NCBI GenBank assembly: GCA_037501455.1
Contig: CM074865.1
Location: 31,850,501 to 31,914,500 of the forward strand
Origin: Lantana camara
Taxonomy: Eukaryota; Streptophyta; Magnoliopsida; Lamiales; Verbenaceae
DNA: 64,000 bases
Direction of reading: 5' to 3'
Shown: in pieces, positions 10,701-23,953 of the stretch
Layout of the letters: every line of letters begins with the position of its first letter
Position numbering within the stretch: the first letter of the stretch is position 1
Made by a program: the position numbers and the translations under genes
The notes under the pieces: model-generated
Told to the model about the DNA's origin: nothing
Database searches by the model: none
Seen by the model: only the letters and a program-made list of their open reading frames with translations

Positions 10701-12232
10701 GGATGAGCCAATTGTGGTAAAGGCTCGGGTGACTAATATCACCATACAACAGGAGTTGAAGCACCGGTTATTTGAAACTCAAGCTAGTGATCCGGGAATT
10801 CAGAAGCTCGTGGCCAAAGCAAGGGATGATCTGGAGTGTCCGTTCGGATATGATGAAATAGGCTTGTTTCGGTTTAAGCACAGAGTGGTTGTTCCTGAGG
10901 AATTAAGAAGGTTGTTACTTGAAGAAGCTAACAGATCGGCTTATTGTATCCACCCGGGAGGTAATAAGATGTATAAGGATTTAAAGCAATACTATTGGTG
11001 GAATGGACTAAAGAAGGATGTGGCCGAGTTTGTGAAGCGTTGTATGACTTGTCAAAAGGTTAAAGCTGATCATCAAAAGCCCGGAGGTCTTCTTCAGCCG
11101 TTACGGATCCCAGAATGGAAGTGGGAACAAGTGACTATGGACTTCGTTTCGGGTTTACCAAGAGTTAAGGGTGGTTATGACGGCATTTGGGTAATTGTTG
11201 ATCGTTTAACTAAGTCAGCTCACTTCTTGCCGGTTCGGATGTCCGATAAGATTCCTAAGCTAGCCGAGCTTTATAAGAAAGAGATTGTTCGTCTTCATGG
11301 AATTCGGGTTAGTATTGTGTCGGATAGAGATCCGAGGTTCACTTCAAGATTGTGGCAAGAGTTGCAAGGAATGTTGGGTACGGGACTTAAGTTCAGCACC
11401 GGATTTCATCCGCAGACGGACGGTCAGTCCGAGAGGTTGATTCGGTATCGTAAGGATCTTCTAAGGGCTTGCGTGTTGGATTATCAAACCTCTTGGGATA
11501 AACAATTACCGTTGATTGAGTTCTCCTACAATAATAGCTTCCAAGCTTCCATAGGTATGGCACCCTATGAGTTATTATACGGACGAAAGTGTCGGTCTCC
11601 TTTGTTTTTCGATCTTGAGGAGTGGAAATGGACTAAGCAAGAGGGTGATAAAAGAAAGAAGGGTGCGAAGTTGGAAAAACCCTAAGGCTGTAAGAGATAT
11701 GATCGAGATGGTTCAACTGGTTCAACTAAGAATGAAAGTAGCTCAGGATCGACAGAAAAGCTATGCGGATAACCGGAGAAGAGATCTTAAGTTTGAGGTT
11801 GGAGACCGAGTATTTTGGAAGGCATCTCCTCGGAAAGGAGTTGCTCGGATTGGAAGAGGTGGGAAACTTAAACCCCGATATTTAGGTCCATTTGAGGTCC
11901 TTGAGAGAATTGGAGAAGTTGCCAATCGTTTGGACCTACGACCGAGCTTAACGGGAATTCATAATGTATTTCATGTATCACAGTTAAGGAAGTATTACCC
12001 TGATGAATCCGAGATTCTTCCCGTTAATGAGATTGAAGAAGTGGATCTACAATCGGATTTAACCTTTGTACAAAAGCTGGTAAGGATTTTGGATCGTAAG
12101 TTTCAAGTATTAAGAAACCGGCAGATTCCTCTGGTAAAGGTCTTATGGAGAAGTGACAAAACTGAAGAAGCTACTTGGGAAACCGAGGACAAGATGAAGG
12201 GTTTGTATCCGGAGTTGCTTCAGGCCGGATGA
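10701..12232 (+). pseudogene. Element B integrase with chromodomain-like tail, frameshifted
   Basis: The zinc-binding module keeps one His and the C-x2-C pair (CMTC), but the expected first His is Asn (10930-10932). The catalytic triad is present: Asp 11140-11142, Asp 11323-11325, Glu 11431-11433, with 35 residues between the last two as in the D,D-35-E core. A frameshift lies near 11670-11685. The downstream frame carries the GPFEVLERIG segment, FHVSQLRKY, and a C-terminal module at 12086-12229 with the EATWE motif, which fits the chromodomain-like tail of Tekay/Del elements. That tail is thought to guide insertion to heterochromatin. Confidence 0.88.
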
Positions 12233-12248
12233 ATCTGGGGAGCAGATT

Positions 12249-12265
12249 CTTTTAAGGGTGAAGGA
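12249..12265 (+). other. Element B polypurine tract
   Basis: The purine-rich run AAGGGTGAAGGA stands immediately before the 3' LTR start at 12267. Confidence 0.75.
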
Positions 12266-12266
12266 T

Positions 12267-12593
12267 TGTAACGCCCCGTATCTTCATTCCAGGTACGCAC
12301 GCGACACGTGTGAGTTTGAGCATTAGAAGTGTATGCATGCTTTAGGAAATTATATGTCTATTTGAATTTATATGAATTAATTGCCTAATAGATTCTTTGA
12401 TCACAGAATTTAATCTCATTTCATCTCATATTATATTCTAACATATGCATATTTTACACATTCATATCATAACATATTTTCATTTATATATATATATATA
12501 TATAGCTATTTATCTATATACTTAAACTAAATTTCTAAGATTAGTATTTTCTTATTTCACTCATTTATTCAATGAAAATCAACATGCATTACA

Positions 12594-12650
<57 letters not shown>

Positions 12651-15191
12651 TTGCACTAATTCACTCACATTCATTATATATGTATATAATATTATAGCAC
12701 TAAGTAATTATATGAATATTATATACATAATATCTCATCTTATAACTTTATACATATACATTATATGTCTATACATCTATCACATATATTGGATATACAT
12801 AGCAAGACTCACACACTTACACATACAAAATCTCTAACACACCTTTTACACACACTCATCTTCACCCCATTATTCATCACATTTGATCTCCAAGAGCAAG
12901 AAGAGGAAGGAAAGATCATTCATCAAGAATCATAAGCATCATCAAGATCATCATCTTCATCATCATCACTTCACCATTTCCTTTCTTTCATACAAGGTTT
13001 GAGGACTTATAATTGTTACATGTGATGAATAGTTAGGGCTTTATGTTTTTGATGATTTCGTTGACTTGGAGCATGAATATGTGATCATATGCGTGTGTAT
13101 GTTGAATTTTATTACTTGAATACTTGAAGTTGTTGGCTTATATGATAGCATGGTTTTCATGAGAATTTGTATGATTGATTCAAGAGTCAATATGATCGAT
13201 TTATGGATTGCAATTGATATATGAGTTGTGTATAAGTGTTATGATTGTTTGGAGCTTGTTGGTTGATTTCACTTTGGGTTTTGCCCCCCTTTTCTTCCCT
13301 CCACGAACAGCCCCTGTTTTGCTTCTTTTTCTCGCCCAGGAGAACTACTCGGGCAGGTAGGTTTTGTACCTAAAAAGTACCTGGGAGGGTACTTTTGTGC
13401 AGGGGGTTTCTGCACTCTTTTTCCCCGGTCTGGTAGATTTTGCCTTGTATTTTCCCCGGCCGGGTACTCCCTCATCCGAACTCCGAATGACCTGATTTTT
13501 AAACCGTTGGAAACCTATTGAAGTCTAGAAAAACCTCCGATTGGAATCATCTCAATATATTTTGTCATTTTTGAGATATAATCAATTCTTTTTGGTGTCG
13601 CCACTTTATCGGAAATCTGCTTACCTCCAACTTCGGACCTACGCCATTTCCTCCTCGCTTTGAACCACGATTCGGGCCATATATCATTTTAAAAATCTAT
13701 TTGTCTACTTTCATTTCCAACAAACAAAACTCCATTTCAACTTGTATAACTCAAGACATTCCGAATTTTCCACAGCTTGCGCATTTTCAAAAATTGTCAA
13801 CTTTTGCCAAACTTCGCTAAAACACCTCTTATTGCGTTCCTTTCAAACCCTTGGCTCCCGTATGTGATTTATATGAAGTATATGCTTGCTTAAACGTTAC
13901 ATGAAGTATTAATTATGCATTAACATTCTCATTAATTATAATTACCATCATTCCATATCATGAGCATGTCGTTCGTCGATTACTTGGTTCATTTGTCTAG
14001 AATCTTATGTACACTCGTGTTTCTTGCACAGAGTTTGATCCGGTTGGGGAGCAGCGTCTGTAGGCTTCTCATTTCTTCACTCTTTTGGTCAAGGTGAGGT
14101 TTTATTTAGTTAAACTAGCACCCTATTACCTTGTGTGATTATTTCAAGCCAAATTGTATCAAGTATATGTATGCTTTCAAAAATGTTTCAAGAACGAGTG
14201 TTTTTAAATGTTTTCACGAAAATCTTTTTGGCGAGAATCACGAACGTATTATTGGGCCCGGGGAAATGTGTGAATGGAGATCGGTACGACATCGGGTCAT
14301 CGGATAAGCATTGCATATAGTACCCTTTGAGAGTATCTTACGCGACCGTGTAGTGTGGGAGGTGGGATACTCTTGAGCCGGTGGTTAATCCATCGAAGGA
14401 GCGGGTAAGAGTCATGAGGCCCCGTCTCGTAACGTCATGTCACGAGGTGGTAGGGTCTTGCAAACCCTTCCACCGCCCCGGAGGAAGAAGGATGGAAAAT
14501 TATGTTTCTCACGTCACGATCACGAATATGATTATGTAACGACTTGGTTATGAATGCATGGACACTTAATAACGTTTTCAACTACACTATGGGAGTAAGG
14601 TTGGAGAATTGCCCACTCGCTGGGCCACGTCAAGTTACGTTTATTCAAAGTAATAATATGATATTTTTAATTCCGAGCATTGCCTTTCTTAAACTACTCA
14701 CTTGAGACTTTCTAACACTTTACTCGGAATTATGAATTGCATGCGCATGTGATATATGTATTAAGCCCCTCACTCAGTCTTTGGACTGACACCCCACATT
14801 TTTAGTCTTCTGCAGGTTGTGCTAGGCGGGGATTGAAGTTTTTTGTAATATTCCTTTGAGTCCTAGCTTGGTCTTTACTTTAGCACTTCATATTCATACT
14901 TTAATTATGTATTATGTTATGCCTTTTGGAGAATTATTGTATATATTATGTGATGGTCGGGATGGCCTATGATTGTATAACTTATTTACGTGGTGTTTAT
15001 GCACTTATGCTTCCGCATTATGTTATTGCATCGTTGGTTTTAATTGGTTTAAGGGTTAGCCCCGCGTAGCTAGGATTTGTTTTAATTGTCACTCGTTCGC
15101 CATGTGTTTGATTTGTGTATGGAAATTAATTTCATGGATGGATTGGACGCGTGGTGTGGGGGATGTGACGCCTTCCGATGTGGGTGTTACA
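12267..15191 (+). repeat. Element B 3' LTR, complete, 2925 bp
   Basis: Runs from TGTAACGCCCC to GTTACA. It contains TA microsatellites (12485-12504, 12597-12647), a GC-richer block with repeated CCCCGG/GGTAC motifs (13330-13470), the GGTGG...CCACC hairpin (14446-14474), the CAGTC/GACTG hairpin (14775-14788) and the left arm GCTAGGCGGGG at 14821. Confidence 0.92.
12597..12647. repeat. (TA)n microsatellite
   Basis: An uninterrupted AT dinucleotide run of about 50 bp within the 3' LTR of element B; a shorter one lies at 12485-12504. Confidence 0.95.
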
Positions 15192-17305
15192 ATTTTTAAC
15201 CATAGAAACCCCTTGAAGTCTAGAACATTCTCAGTGGAACCACCTTAAAATTCCTTGTGGTTTGTGAGATATGATCGTTTGAATTTTGTATCGCCACTTC
15301 GCCAGGATTCTGCATTGGTCCAACTTCAACCTACTCCATTTTTGCCTCGCTTTGAACCACGATTCGAGTCACATACCATTGAAAAGGCCTATTTGCTTAG
15401 TTTCATTTCCAATAAACAAAACTTAATTTCAACTTCTAGTACTCTAGATATCTTCAATTTTCTACAGCTTGCGCGTTTCCGAAAACTGTCAGCTTTCACC
15501 AAAATCCATTTCCTTGCGTTCCTTTCACCCCCTTGACTTTTGTATATGTTTTAATTGGAATATTTTGCTTCAAATTTGTATTTTTGATATTAATAGATTA
15601 TTGAATGATATGTTATGATATGATTATGAACGTTATGGCTTGATTTATGTTGGACAAACGTGACATATATGCATAAACGTTTAAGTGCTACAATGTGACT
15701 CTTCTTGTAACCAACACATTCCTTATGTGTTTAATGAATTTCTTTCACCTCTAATTGATTCATATGTAATTGTTAACATGTATTATAAAGTATTATGAAT
15801 TGAATATTGAATGAACGATTGATATTAAATTAAAAGAATGGTAATGAACGGACACGATTTATTCGTGTAATGAATGAATAGCTTGATTACGTGTCTAAGT
15901 GATATTAATTGTGACATGAACATCTTATTAGCACATTGTTGTTGCTCATGCATGTCTTAACATGTTAATGCATTGTTGTGCGTCACATATGGTTCATTTG
16001 GAGTCTTGAGTCTCACGCAAGCACCGTATTGTCTTTTTATACAGTTTTCTCCAATTCGAAGTTTTTTCCTGGAAGTTTCAACCTTGTTGACTAGGACAAG
16101 AGTCGCGAATATAAAGATCTACCGGGTTCATAGGCTACTTTCAAGTCTTCCTTTCTTCTTGGTTTTATTCGGCTAGGTGTAGCCAGGTGGGTATCTCTTC
16201 TATTAGTTAAATATGACCCGATATACCCCAATGTGTAAGTTTTAAGCCAAAGTACTATATATATCTATATCGAGTCATTTTAAAGGAGCCATTGATCTTA
16301 CGTTAAAGCCTTTCTTATTTATTAAATCCCTAACCTAATGTTTTGGCAAGACATGATTGAATGCACTTAATGGGGGCCCTGGGACTATGTGTACATGGCT
16401 ATCCGGGGAAGCATGGGCTGACGGTGATCCCCGTGCGCTAGTCCCAGCACAATGGCAGTGATACCGGCCCTCGCTAGGAGATTAGCGAGGAATGGGAACC
16501 AAGCTTTTGGGGTTTCATGAACCCCTCTAGCCATAATGATTGGGTGGATGGTGCTTTGGCCAAGTCCGTCCACTAACTGGAGGAAAAAGGTGTAAGTGTA
16601 ATGCATGATTATGAATGAATAATTATGAAAAAATGAATAAATGTTGTGTGATCACTAATGAATAAATGAATGGATATCGCCCACTCACCGGGCTCACGTA
16701 TTGGCCTAATGAATGAATGAATAAAAATTGGTTGTTGTAATCCTGCATGTTGATTTATTTTTTTTTTCCCACTTGGGAAATGTTTCAAAACCTCTCCCGG
16801 GATTATAGCTTGCATGTGTATGTATTTAAATTCGGTAATATTATTGTATTAAGCCCTGTTTTATAACCACCGGTCTCTTAAAGACGAAACCCGATTTGTT
16901 TTCAGTTTTTCTTGCAGGTTTGGAGTGCTAGGCGGGAAGTCGAGTCTGTCAAGTCTTTTGGTCAAGTATGAGTTTGTTCATTTGCATATTCTAATTTGAA
17001 TTAGTTTATACGAAAGAATGTATGAATACTTTGTTATATTATTTTGAATTCTGGACAGGCTTCTAGGGATAGATTGAACCCCGTCACTTATTGTCTATAT
17101 TGTGATTGATTATATGTTTTGCTTCCGCACGTGTATTTGTTTTTATTAAACTGCTTAATTGGTTTTGAAAGTTAGCTCCCACCTAGCCTAGTGAGTGAGT
17201 TGTGTCCCCGTTCGCTTTGATATAGCAGGTGAATGGATTATCCATTTCATATGCGGGTTGGGTCTTAGTGAGGGGGGATGTGGCGTCATGCGCTCGGGCG
17301 CTACA
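15192..17305 (+). repeat. LTR E: 3' part of a Ty3/gypsy-type LTR interrupted by element B
   Basis: The sequence resumes in mid-LTR after element B and ends GGGCGCTACA at 17305. The gtctagaacattct and cgccacttcgcc blocks match the same blocks in LTRs B and J. The end block (gtcatgcgctcgggcgctaca) is nearly the same as the end of element D's LTR at 47568, so E and D belong to one family. It contains a TTGGCCAA-cored hairpin (16544-16573), the palindrome GGGGTTTCATGAACCCC and the left arm GTGCTAGGCGGGA (16925-16937). Whether it is a solo LTR or the 3' LTR of a longer element cannot be seen, because its start is outside the window. Confidence 0.8.
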
Positions 17306-17737
17306 TGTCTTGGTCGTGTTCACTGCTTTGTATCACACATTTGAATCCTGTTTGCCTTGGGCTTGTAGGCCATATTATATCTTTATTACTTTATTGAACT
17401 CGGGATAGGATTTTAGGGCCCTAGTTGAACCTGTTTATATGTTATTGCTTTGTAATGTTTCGGGACAGGTTAGGACAGGTTCTTGATTTAGTTAAACCAA
17501 TATTTACCTTCATGTTTGAATTATATTGATATTGTTATCTTGATTGATTGTCTTGCTTTTGCATTCCTGTTATGTCAATTTGTTGATATAAGGTCTAGTC
17601 CCGCCTAACACTGGGTTTATTTTTTTTTGTTCTGTCTCCGTTCGCTGTGAGTTTGGTTAATGTGTGGATTTTTCCATTTCATGGGTGGACCGGACTCGTA
17701 GTGCGGGGGATGTGGGGTCTTCTTGTAGGGTGTCACA
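17306..17737 (+). repeat. Element C 5' LTR, 3' end
   Basis: Matches about 30141-30572 with substitutions and an 11-bp internal duplication (gacaggttag, near 17465). It carries the right arm AGTCCCGCCTAAC of the long-range inverted repeat at about 17596. It ends GTCACA, 8 bp before the primer-binding site. Confidence 0.85.
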
Positions 17738-20700
17738 TCCTAAAGTGGTATCAGAGCTCCAGGTTGCAAAACCGGAGTTCTAGTGTCGTGTCCTGTCGAG
17801 TCTAGGTTGTGTGGCTTAGGAACTACCTGAAAACGTGTGCATTGCATTGTTCTTGAGCATTGAATCGTGTTTCTTTCATACCTTTTTTAACTAATTGTTG
17901 CATTTTACATCAATCCATGCCTTCGGTGCTAATTATGTGACATGAGCATGTACTAATTGCATGCATTTATTTTGAAATGAGTTATGATTTATAGGTTACA
18001 AAAATAATATCACACGGCCAAAGCTCTCTCATTGTTTCAAAGAGCCTCATTGGTAGAGAAGTCAGGATAGAAACCACAAGGAAGGATGTCGGCTCTCATT
18101 AGTGTTTGGAAGATCAACAATTATGATGCGGCACTTATGCTTCGCTCTGTCAGGGGAGAAGATCTCTTCACTATGAATAGAAGATAGGGTCCGGAATAGA
18201 AGACAGATTTTTGGAAAAGTTCCCAAGTTTTATAGTGGTAAGGTGAGGCGCTTACAACTCACGAGGTCAACATGTATGCCTACACCATGAAAACTTCCTA
18301 ATCAGATTCCATAGGATCATTCATTTAAGACAGAAGTGAAGAAAATCCCGAAGGCGTTTTAGATTCAAGGTTTCTATCAACAAGGAGGCAATGACCTTCA
18401 AGAGAACTCAAGGTAAAGTATGTTCGTGGTCGATAAGCGACAAAGAGTATTCAACCGGTAGATGGGATTGCCTAATTCAAGAAAATCAATCCATTAGAAG
18501 TCAAGATCGGGCAAGAGGTGATTGAGACACTTCAGATTTTGGGTAAGAAAGAAGTCGCATTTGAAAGGAGTTAAGGAGAACCGATCGATGTAGTGATTTC
18601 AAGTTCATGGAAAGCCAAGATATTAAAGGTTCTATCTTCGGTCGGATTGGAGTTTAATTTTCCAGATCCAAGCTGAATTGTCATGTTGTGAGGTTGAATT
18701 GGGAGATATGGAACAACAAATGGAAACGATAAAGAAAGGCAAAGGGCTTTTACAGGAAATTGTGTGACAAGTGTAAGCAATTAGAGGACAAGTCACATAA
18801 CCAACTTGAATTCGTAAAGAGTAAATCAAGGGAACTTCGATCAAGGTGACAATTAGGAGGAAGATTCGGGACATCATTTGGGGAATCAATCTTTGAGGAG
18901 AATCAAGACATTGATTCCATAGGTGTAGAAGAATTTGGGTTCAAGGAATTTCAATCTCCGACCGTGAAGACACACAAGTCGATACAAGAATCTTTGAAGA
19001 TTCAAAAGATCGTGGGTAAACAAGAGATGATTAAAAAATTAGAGACAAGCCGTGATTAAAGAAATGAAGAACAAGTTGTAGAGCTAAAGTTTACCACTAC
19101 AGTGTCTGGTGTATTGCATTCATAGCATATACATCATACATCATATTTAAATTATTAAATCTCCTTTATATATATGTGTATGTGTGCATCTTTACTTGAT
19201 ATAGTTGCCCCAATGTGTTGCACCATTAGTTGTTTACTACGCGCATTGGCATCTTAATCCAACATGCATTGCTTAGTGTTTACTTGATAGGAAATTTTCT
19301 CTGCTTCACCATTAAGTGTTACCTCAACCGATCCATATCCGAATCAAGATAAGAGGAATTTTGGGTTGCAAAGTGGGAAGAATGAAAGAGGAAATATTAA
19401 GGCTCGGGAAAGTAGAATTGGAGGTTAGAATAGAAGGAGTAGGTGATTATCCCTACCAATCACTTTAAAGTGAATGTGAGTGATATCATCAGACATGTGG
19501 CTTGATTAGAACCCCTTATATGAGGAAGCTAAGTTGAAGTGCTTGGAGATCTTTGATCCGAGAAGCGAAAAAACGAATACAATGGATAAGGATAGAATTT
19601 CTTAAGGGGGAGAGTCGATAGGGTGATGACTTAAAATTTATGGTTGTGCTCAAATGGGTTACTTCTAATAGGAACAACGGAAATGTAAGAGTCACAAACA
19701 ACGGGATTTTTCAAAAGTCGCTAAAAGGGATAAATTAGAAAATTCTACCGCTCGATGACCTTCAAGATTGAGATGAGAAAAACTTCGAGACTAATTTCAA
19801 AAATGTAAGTGCCTCAAGAGCTGAAAATAGGTACTCAAGAAATGATGGAGGATTTAGCAGTCGATGAAATTTCAAACCGAGGTGGATGAAGCTTCGAGAA
19901 TAATAGCGGAAGGAATAAGTACTTCGAGAGATGAAGGTATGAATTTAAGGAATACTTGGGAATTGAAACGACAAGAGGAGGTAAAGAATGACTGATGGTG
20001 ACAGTAGATACCAAATTTACATTATTGGTTTTACTACGGGACCTATACGAACTCAATATCCCAAGTATGAAAGGATTGTGTTTGGCTTACCGTGTCTCAT
20101 ACTTTGAAGATGATATATTCGAGAAGGAGTGTGTAGAGTTGGTAAGAAAGGTAGTGAATAAGAGAAGCCGAGCCAATCGCTATACTTTGTGACCGGCCAA
20201 GTGAGAGTCAGTTCAATCAGAGCATTGGGAGTGGAATGCCTATAAGAGACCACGACATGAATAAGATGGGTTGCTGGCTCGTCAGTCATTTTCACATGAT
20301 GGACCGGGGATGTTATTAGGATTGGAGGATGGAATTCGAGTCACTAAAGATTAGTTCAAGTATTCGAGTTGGAGACTACACCTCAAGCTATTAAGGGTTG
20401 GTCCGAGCAATCGAGCAAGTTGAATAGGATTCGTGGAGAAGAACGGGTTGATTGGGTTAAGGTAAACGCACATTCAAGAGTGGAACTTTAGATGGTGGAG
20501 TTTGGTAAAGATGGGAAATTGATCAGAGGATGGAGACCAGGTGGTTATCAAAGTATCGAATACAGTGGGGATTTCGAGGTATGATGCTATGATTAGAGGA
20601 ACCTCCAACAAAGAAGCAAATGCCAAATCAGATCATTGCCATGAAGCTTTCCAAACCACGGTGAACGGTACATACAAACATACATATCACGTGCATCATG

Positions 20701-21229
20701 TATTTATTAATTATTCTAGTATGTGTTTGTTTGTTATTTATTAATTGCTTTTGGAGGGAGCGAGTGCCTTAGAAACACGGTGAGACGAGGGTCGTGCCGT
20801 GTAACGGACTTTCAACAGGTCTTCGGAGACCATGTGTAAAAGCTAGTGGCAGTTCAAGAAACCAACTTCACACCATGAAGTTGATGTGGTGATAGAAGAC
20901 CCGTTTGGTTTAGAGAGCGAGTGGTGGGAGTTTGTTAACAATTCCACTCGTGATGCCAAGTTGTGGGATGGTTAAGATGGATTGTAGGAGCTGAATCTCG
21001 TTTAGACCCTCCTATAGTGCGAGACGTCCGGAGTACTCATGGTCGGATCAAGTTCATGAGCAGCTTGTAGTGAATCTTGAAGCCCCTTCGTGCTTGAAGA
21101 CCCTTCTCTGAACTAATTCCTATCGGGATGTCGCAAACCCCGTATGGGATGAACACGGAGAGGTTTTTCTTAGAGTCCAAAACTAGAGGCAGTGGAGCTG
21201 AGGATAGGTCCTTCTTAAGGGGAAGATGT
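17738..21229 (+). other. Element C internal region, non-coding
   Basis: This 3.5 kb region has stops in all frames; the longest frames are under 95 codons and carry no retroviral motif. The layout resembles element A: primer site, unstructured purine-rich DNA (many gaagg, aagag and ttcaag words), and the polypurine run cttaaggggaagatg (about 21214-21228). It should be copied only with borrowed proteins. No host gene fragment was recognised in it. Confidence 0.7.
17746..17757 (+). other. Element C primer-binding site (tRNA-iMet)
   Basis: TGGTATCAGAGC, 8 bp after the LTR end, as in elements A and B. Confidence 0.9.
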
Positions 21230-21797
21230 TGTGACACCCCGTTTTTCTGGTAGGCCAGGTACGACGTCACGAGAGAGTTTAATTCATTAATTTTGTGATT
21301 TATGTGACGTCGCATGCCTACGTGTCAACTTGTAACTCTATTTTAATTACGTGCACTTTAGAATTTATTTAAATTGTACTTGGGCTTAATTGTCCAATAT
21401 TTGCAAGTTAGGGACCTAATTATAATTAGGGTGTTTTGGGCCGTTTGTGGCTACCTTGAGCTCGGGAATTCGGATTCGAATTCCAATTTTATCATTGAGC
21501 TCGTTTCGAGGATTCGGGTTCAATGAACTATCCTTTTAATCTCTAAAGCCATTTGATCGCCCTATTGCTTTAAAATCCGATCCAGATGGACCGGATACCG
21601 TTTGGCCCTAACCGTACTATCCGACCCGTTTCAGCTCAAAAAGGGTCAAGCCCTTTTATCCCCTCTCATTCCCACGTTGTTGCAGCTAAGGAAGAGAGAA
21701 AGAGAAGGAAATTCCACCCCTTTTGGTCCCAACCTTTCGAGCTCGGGTTTTTGAGATCCAACCATCCGATCAACAACCTAAGGTAAGATTTGTGCTC

Positions 21798-23904
21798 TTG
21801 TAACATCCCAATATTTCGGTCGTACAGGTACGCCGTATCGAGAGTGTTACGTAAGCATTTAATTTAATATTTATGGATTTAAATATTTATTTAATTGCTT
21901 TTGTGGCTATTTGAATCTCTAAATGTATTATTTGCTACGTTTTAATACGTATTTAAACATTTTGCCCCCGTTTGATCCCTTTATTGATCTGGATGTCCCC
22001 GTATTTAATCCTAATTTGGTAATTACGTGTTATACATGAAATACGTGTTATAAAAACTTGTTTACGTGCCCGTTATATGTTTTTGAATTTGTTTGACGTG
22101 GTCACAGACCATTTTTATGATTTTAGGGATTCGAGGGCCTAACTAGCTTTAGTGCACCTCGTGTTCCGGAAGGCATAACTTGAGCTTGGGAATTTGAATT
22201 TGAATTCGGAAGAAGCGATAGACTTGTAACAAAGAAAGAAAGCTAAAGAATCCAACTCTGTATTTTGGTAAGCCAGTTTGGACCCCCGTATTGAGCCCGT
22301 ATTGAGCCTCGCGTGCGTTTTTTACCCATTTGTACTAAAATGACCATATCTTCCTCATTTGTTGACCAAATTAAGTCATCTTTGGGCCCACTATCTCCTC
22401 ATTTAATCCCCTTCCTCCCCTTTGCCTTTTCATTTCGTTTTTTAGTAGAAAAATGGGGATGAAGCAGCAGCCAACCGAGACCCCAAGAGAAGGAAGGAAA
22501 ATACTATTCCATTTTCACTTTGCAAGCTCGTTTCTCATCCGATTCGCCTCAAATTCAAAAGGTAAGTCCGAAATTGTTTTCTCCATCTCCTCCTCTTTCT
22601 TTTAAGTCCAAATTTGCTTTTTTTATGATCATTTAAGCATGCTAAGGATTATTTGACGAATAGTGAGGGTTATGAACTCATTTGATGATTTCTTGCAAAT
22701 CCTTGAACCATTTCTTGATTTAAAGCTAGTTATATGATACTAAGATCTTCTTAGTTATTTTGGACTGAAATTTCGTGATAAATTGGTGTATATTAAACCA
22801 CCATTAATGAATTTTCATGAAGCTTGAGCTTGAAGATGATGTTTGATCCCTTGCCATTAATCTTGTTTCCTCCTTGTTTGTGGTGTGTGTGGCTGCTATT
22901 TCGTGTTTGTTTTTACTTCTTTTTCATGCCTTTTTCTTGCCTAGACTTGCTGCTTTGGTGTTGTTGCTTTGGAGATAACGAATAGGGGAGAGAAATGCAG
23001 ATTTCGAGACTGCTGGAAGCAGTCGCGGCCGCGACCATTCTCAGGCCATTTTGGGTCGCGGCCGCGACTGAAAGTTGTCCAACCTTTGACCTGTAACAGT
23101 GTTGGAGGCTGCTGCTGGGGATGGTCATGGCCGTGACTCTTTTTGGATTGATTTATGTCGCGCCCGCTACCTGTTCTTCTACTTGTTTCGAGCTGCTGCA
23201 ACTTTTTGTTTCGTTTTCATTTCGTTTGAGTTTTTCGTGAACTTCTTTCTTCTTTTATGTTTCTTATGAATTGTATGCTTAATAATTTATGTGTTATATG
23301 TTTTCTTATGAATTTATTACGTGAATTCGATGTTTTTATACATAATATATGACCTAACATGCTCAATATGTCTTCGTACGTGCATGCATACAAGAATGCT
23401 TCATTTATTTGATTCGTGTGGCATCTATTTGCTCCTTTTATGATGTGTATGATTTATATACATGTTATATGATATGTTATGCTTGTTGTATGAAATATAT
23501 GAATTCGTTTAATGTGAAATTTATGCATTATGATTTAATATGATTCGATATGGCATCATATGACCTAAATGAGATCTCATTACATTTCTTATACATCATT
23601 TGCATCCATATGCATTTACCGGGCATCTAATTGGTACATTTTGAGTCTAAGGCTGTCTTTTGTTGTCTGTTTCGTTCTTAAATTGTTTTGTGGGTGACGA
23701 GGAGGTGTTTTAGAAGTGTTTTGGTTCGTCGCGTTCGGTGTGGTCGACAAGGTGAGGTTTTCTTCTTTTAGTTAATACGACCTACAATCTATTTGTATTT
23801 TAAGACCACATACGACTTACGTATATATATATTTACGTAAATATTTGTTTGATTAGTATTTTGTGGGAATTGGCCAGTTTTATTATGAATTGTTTGAAAA
23901 AATA

Positions 23905-23953
<49 letters not shown>

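Larger units (their letters stand above)
6767..15191 (+). mobile_element. Element B: Ty3/gypsy retrotransposon, Tekay/Del-like chromovirus, inactive
   Basis: The order is partial 5' LTR (6767-7540), tRNA-iMet primer site, gag, protease, RT, RNase H, integrase, a C-terminal chromodomain-like tail, polypurine tract and a full 3' LTR (12267-15191). This order with the chromodomain after integrase is that of Ty3/gypsy chromoviruses, and the tail with its long LTR points to the Tekay/Del lineage. The 5' LTR is cut by element A at 6766/6767. About 28 differences over 773 aligned LTR bases (3.6 percent, by eye) separate the two ends. Frame breaks in gag and pol make it non-autonomous. It sits inside LTR E, which resumes at 15192. 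Confidence 0.92.
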
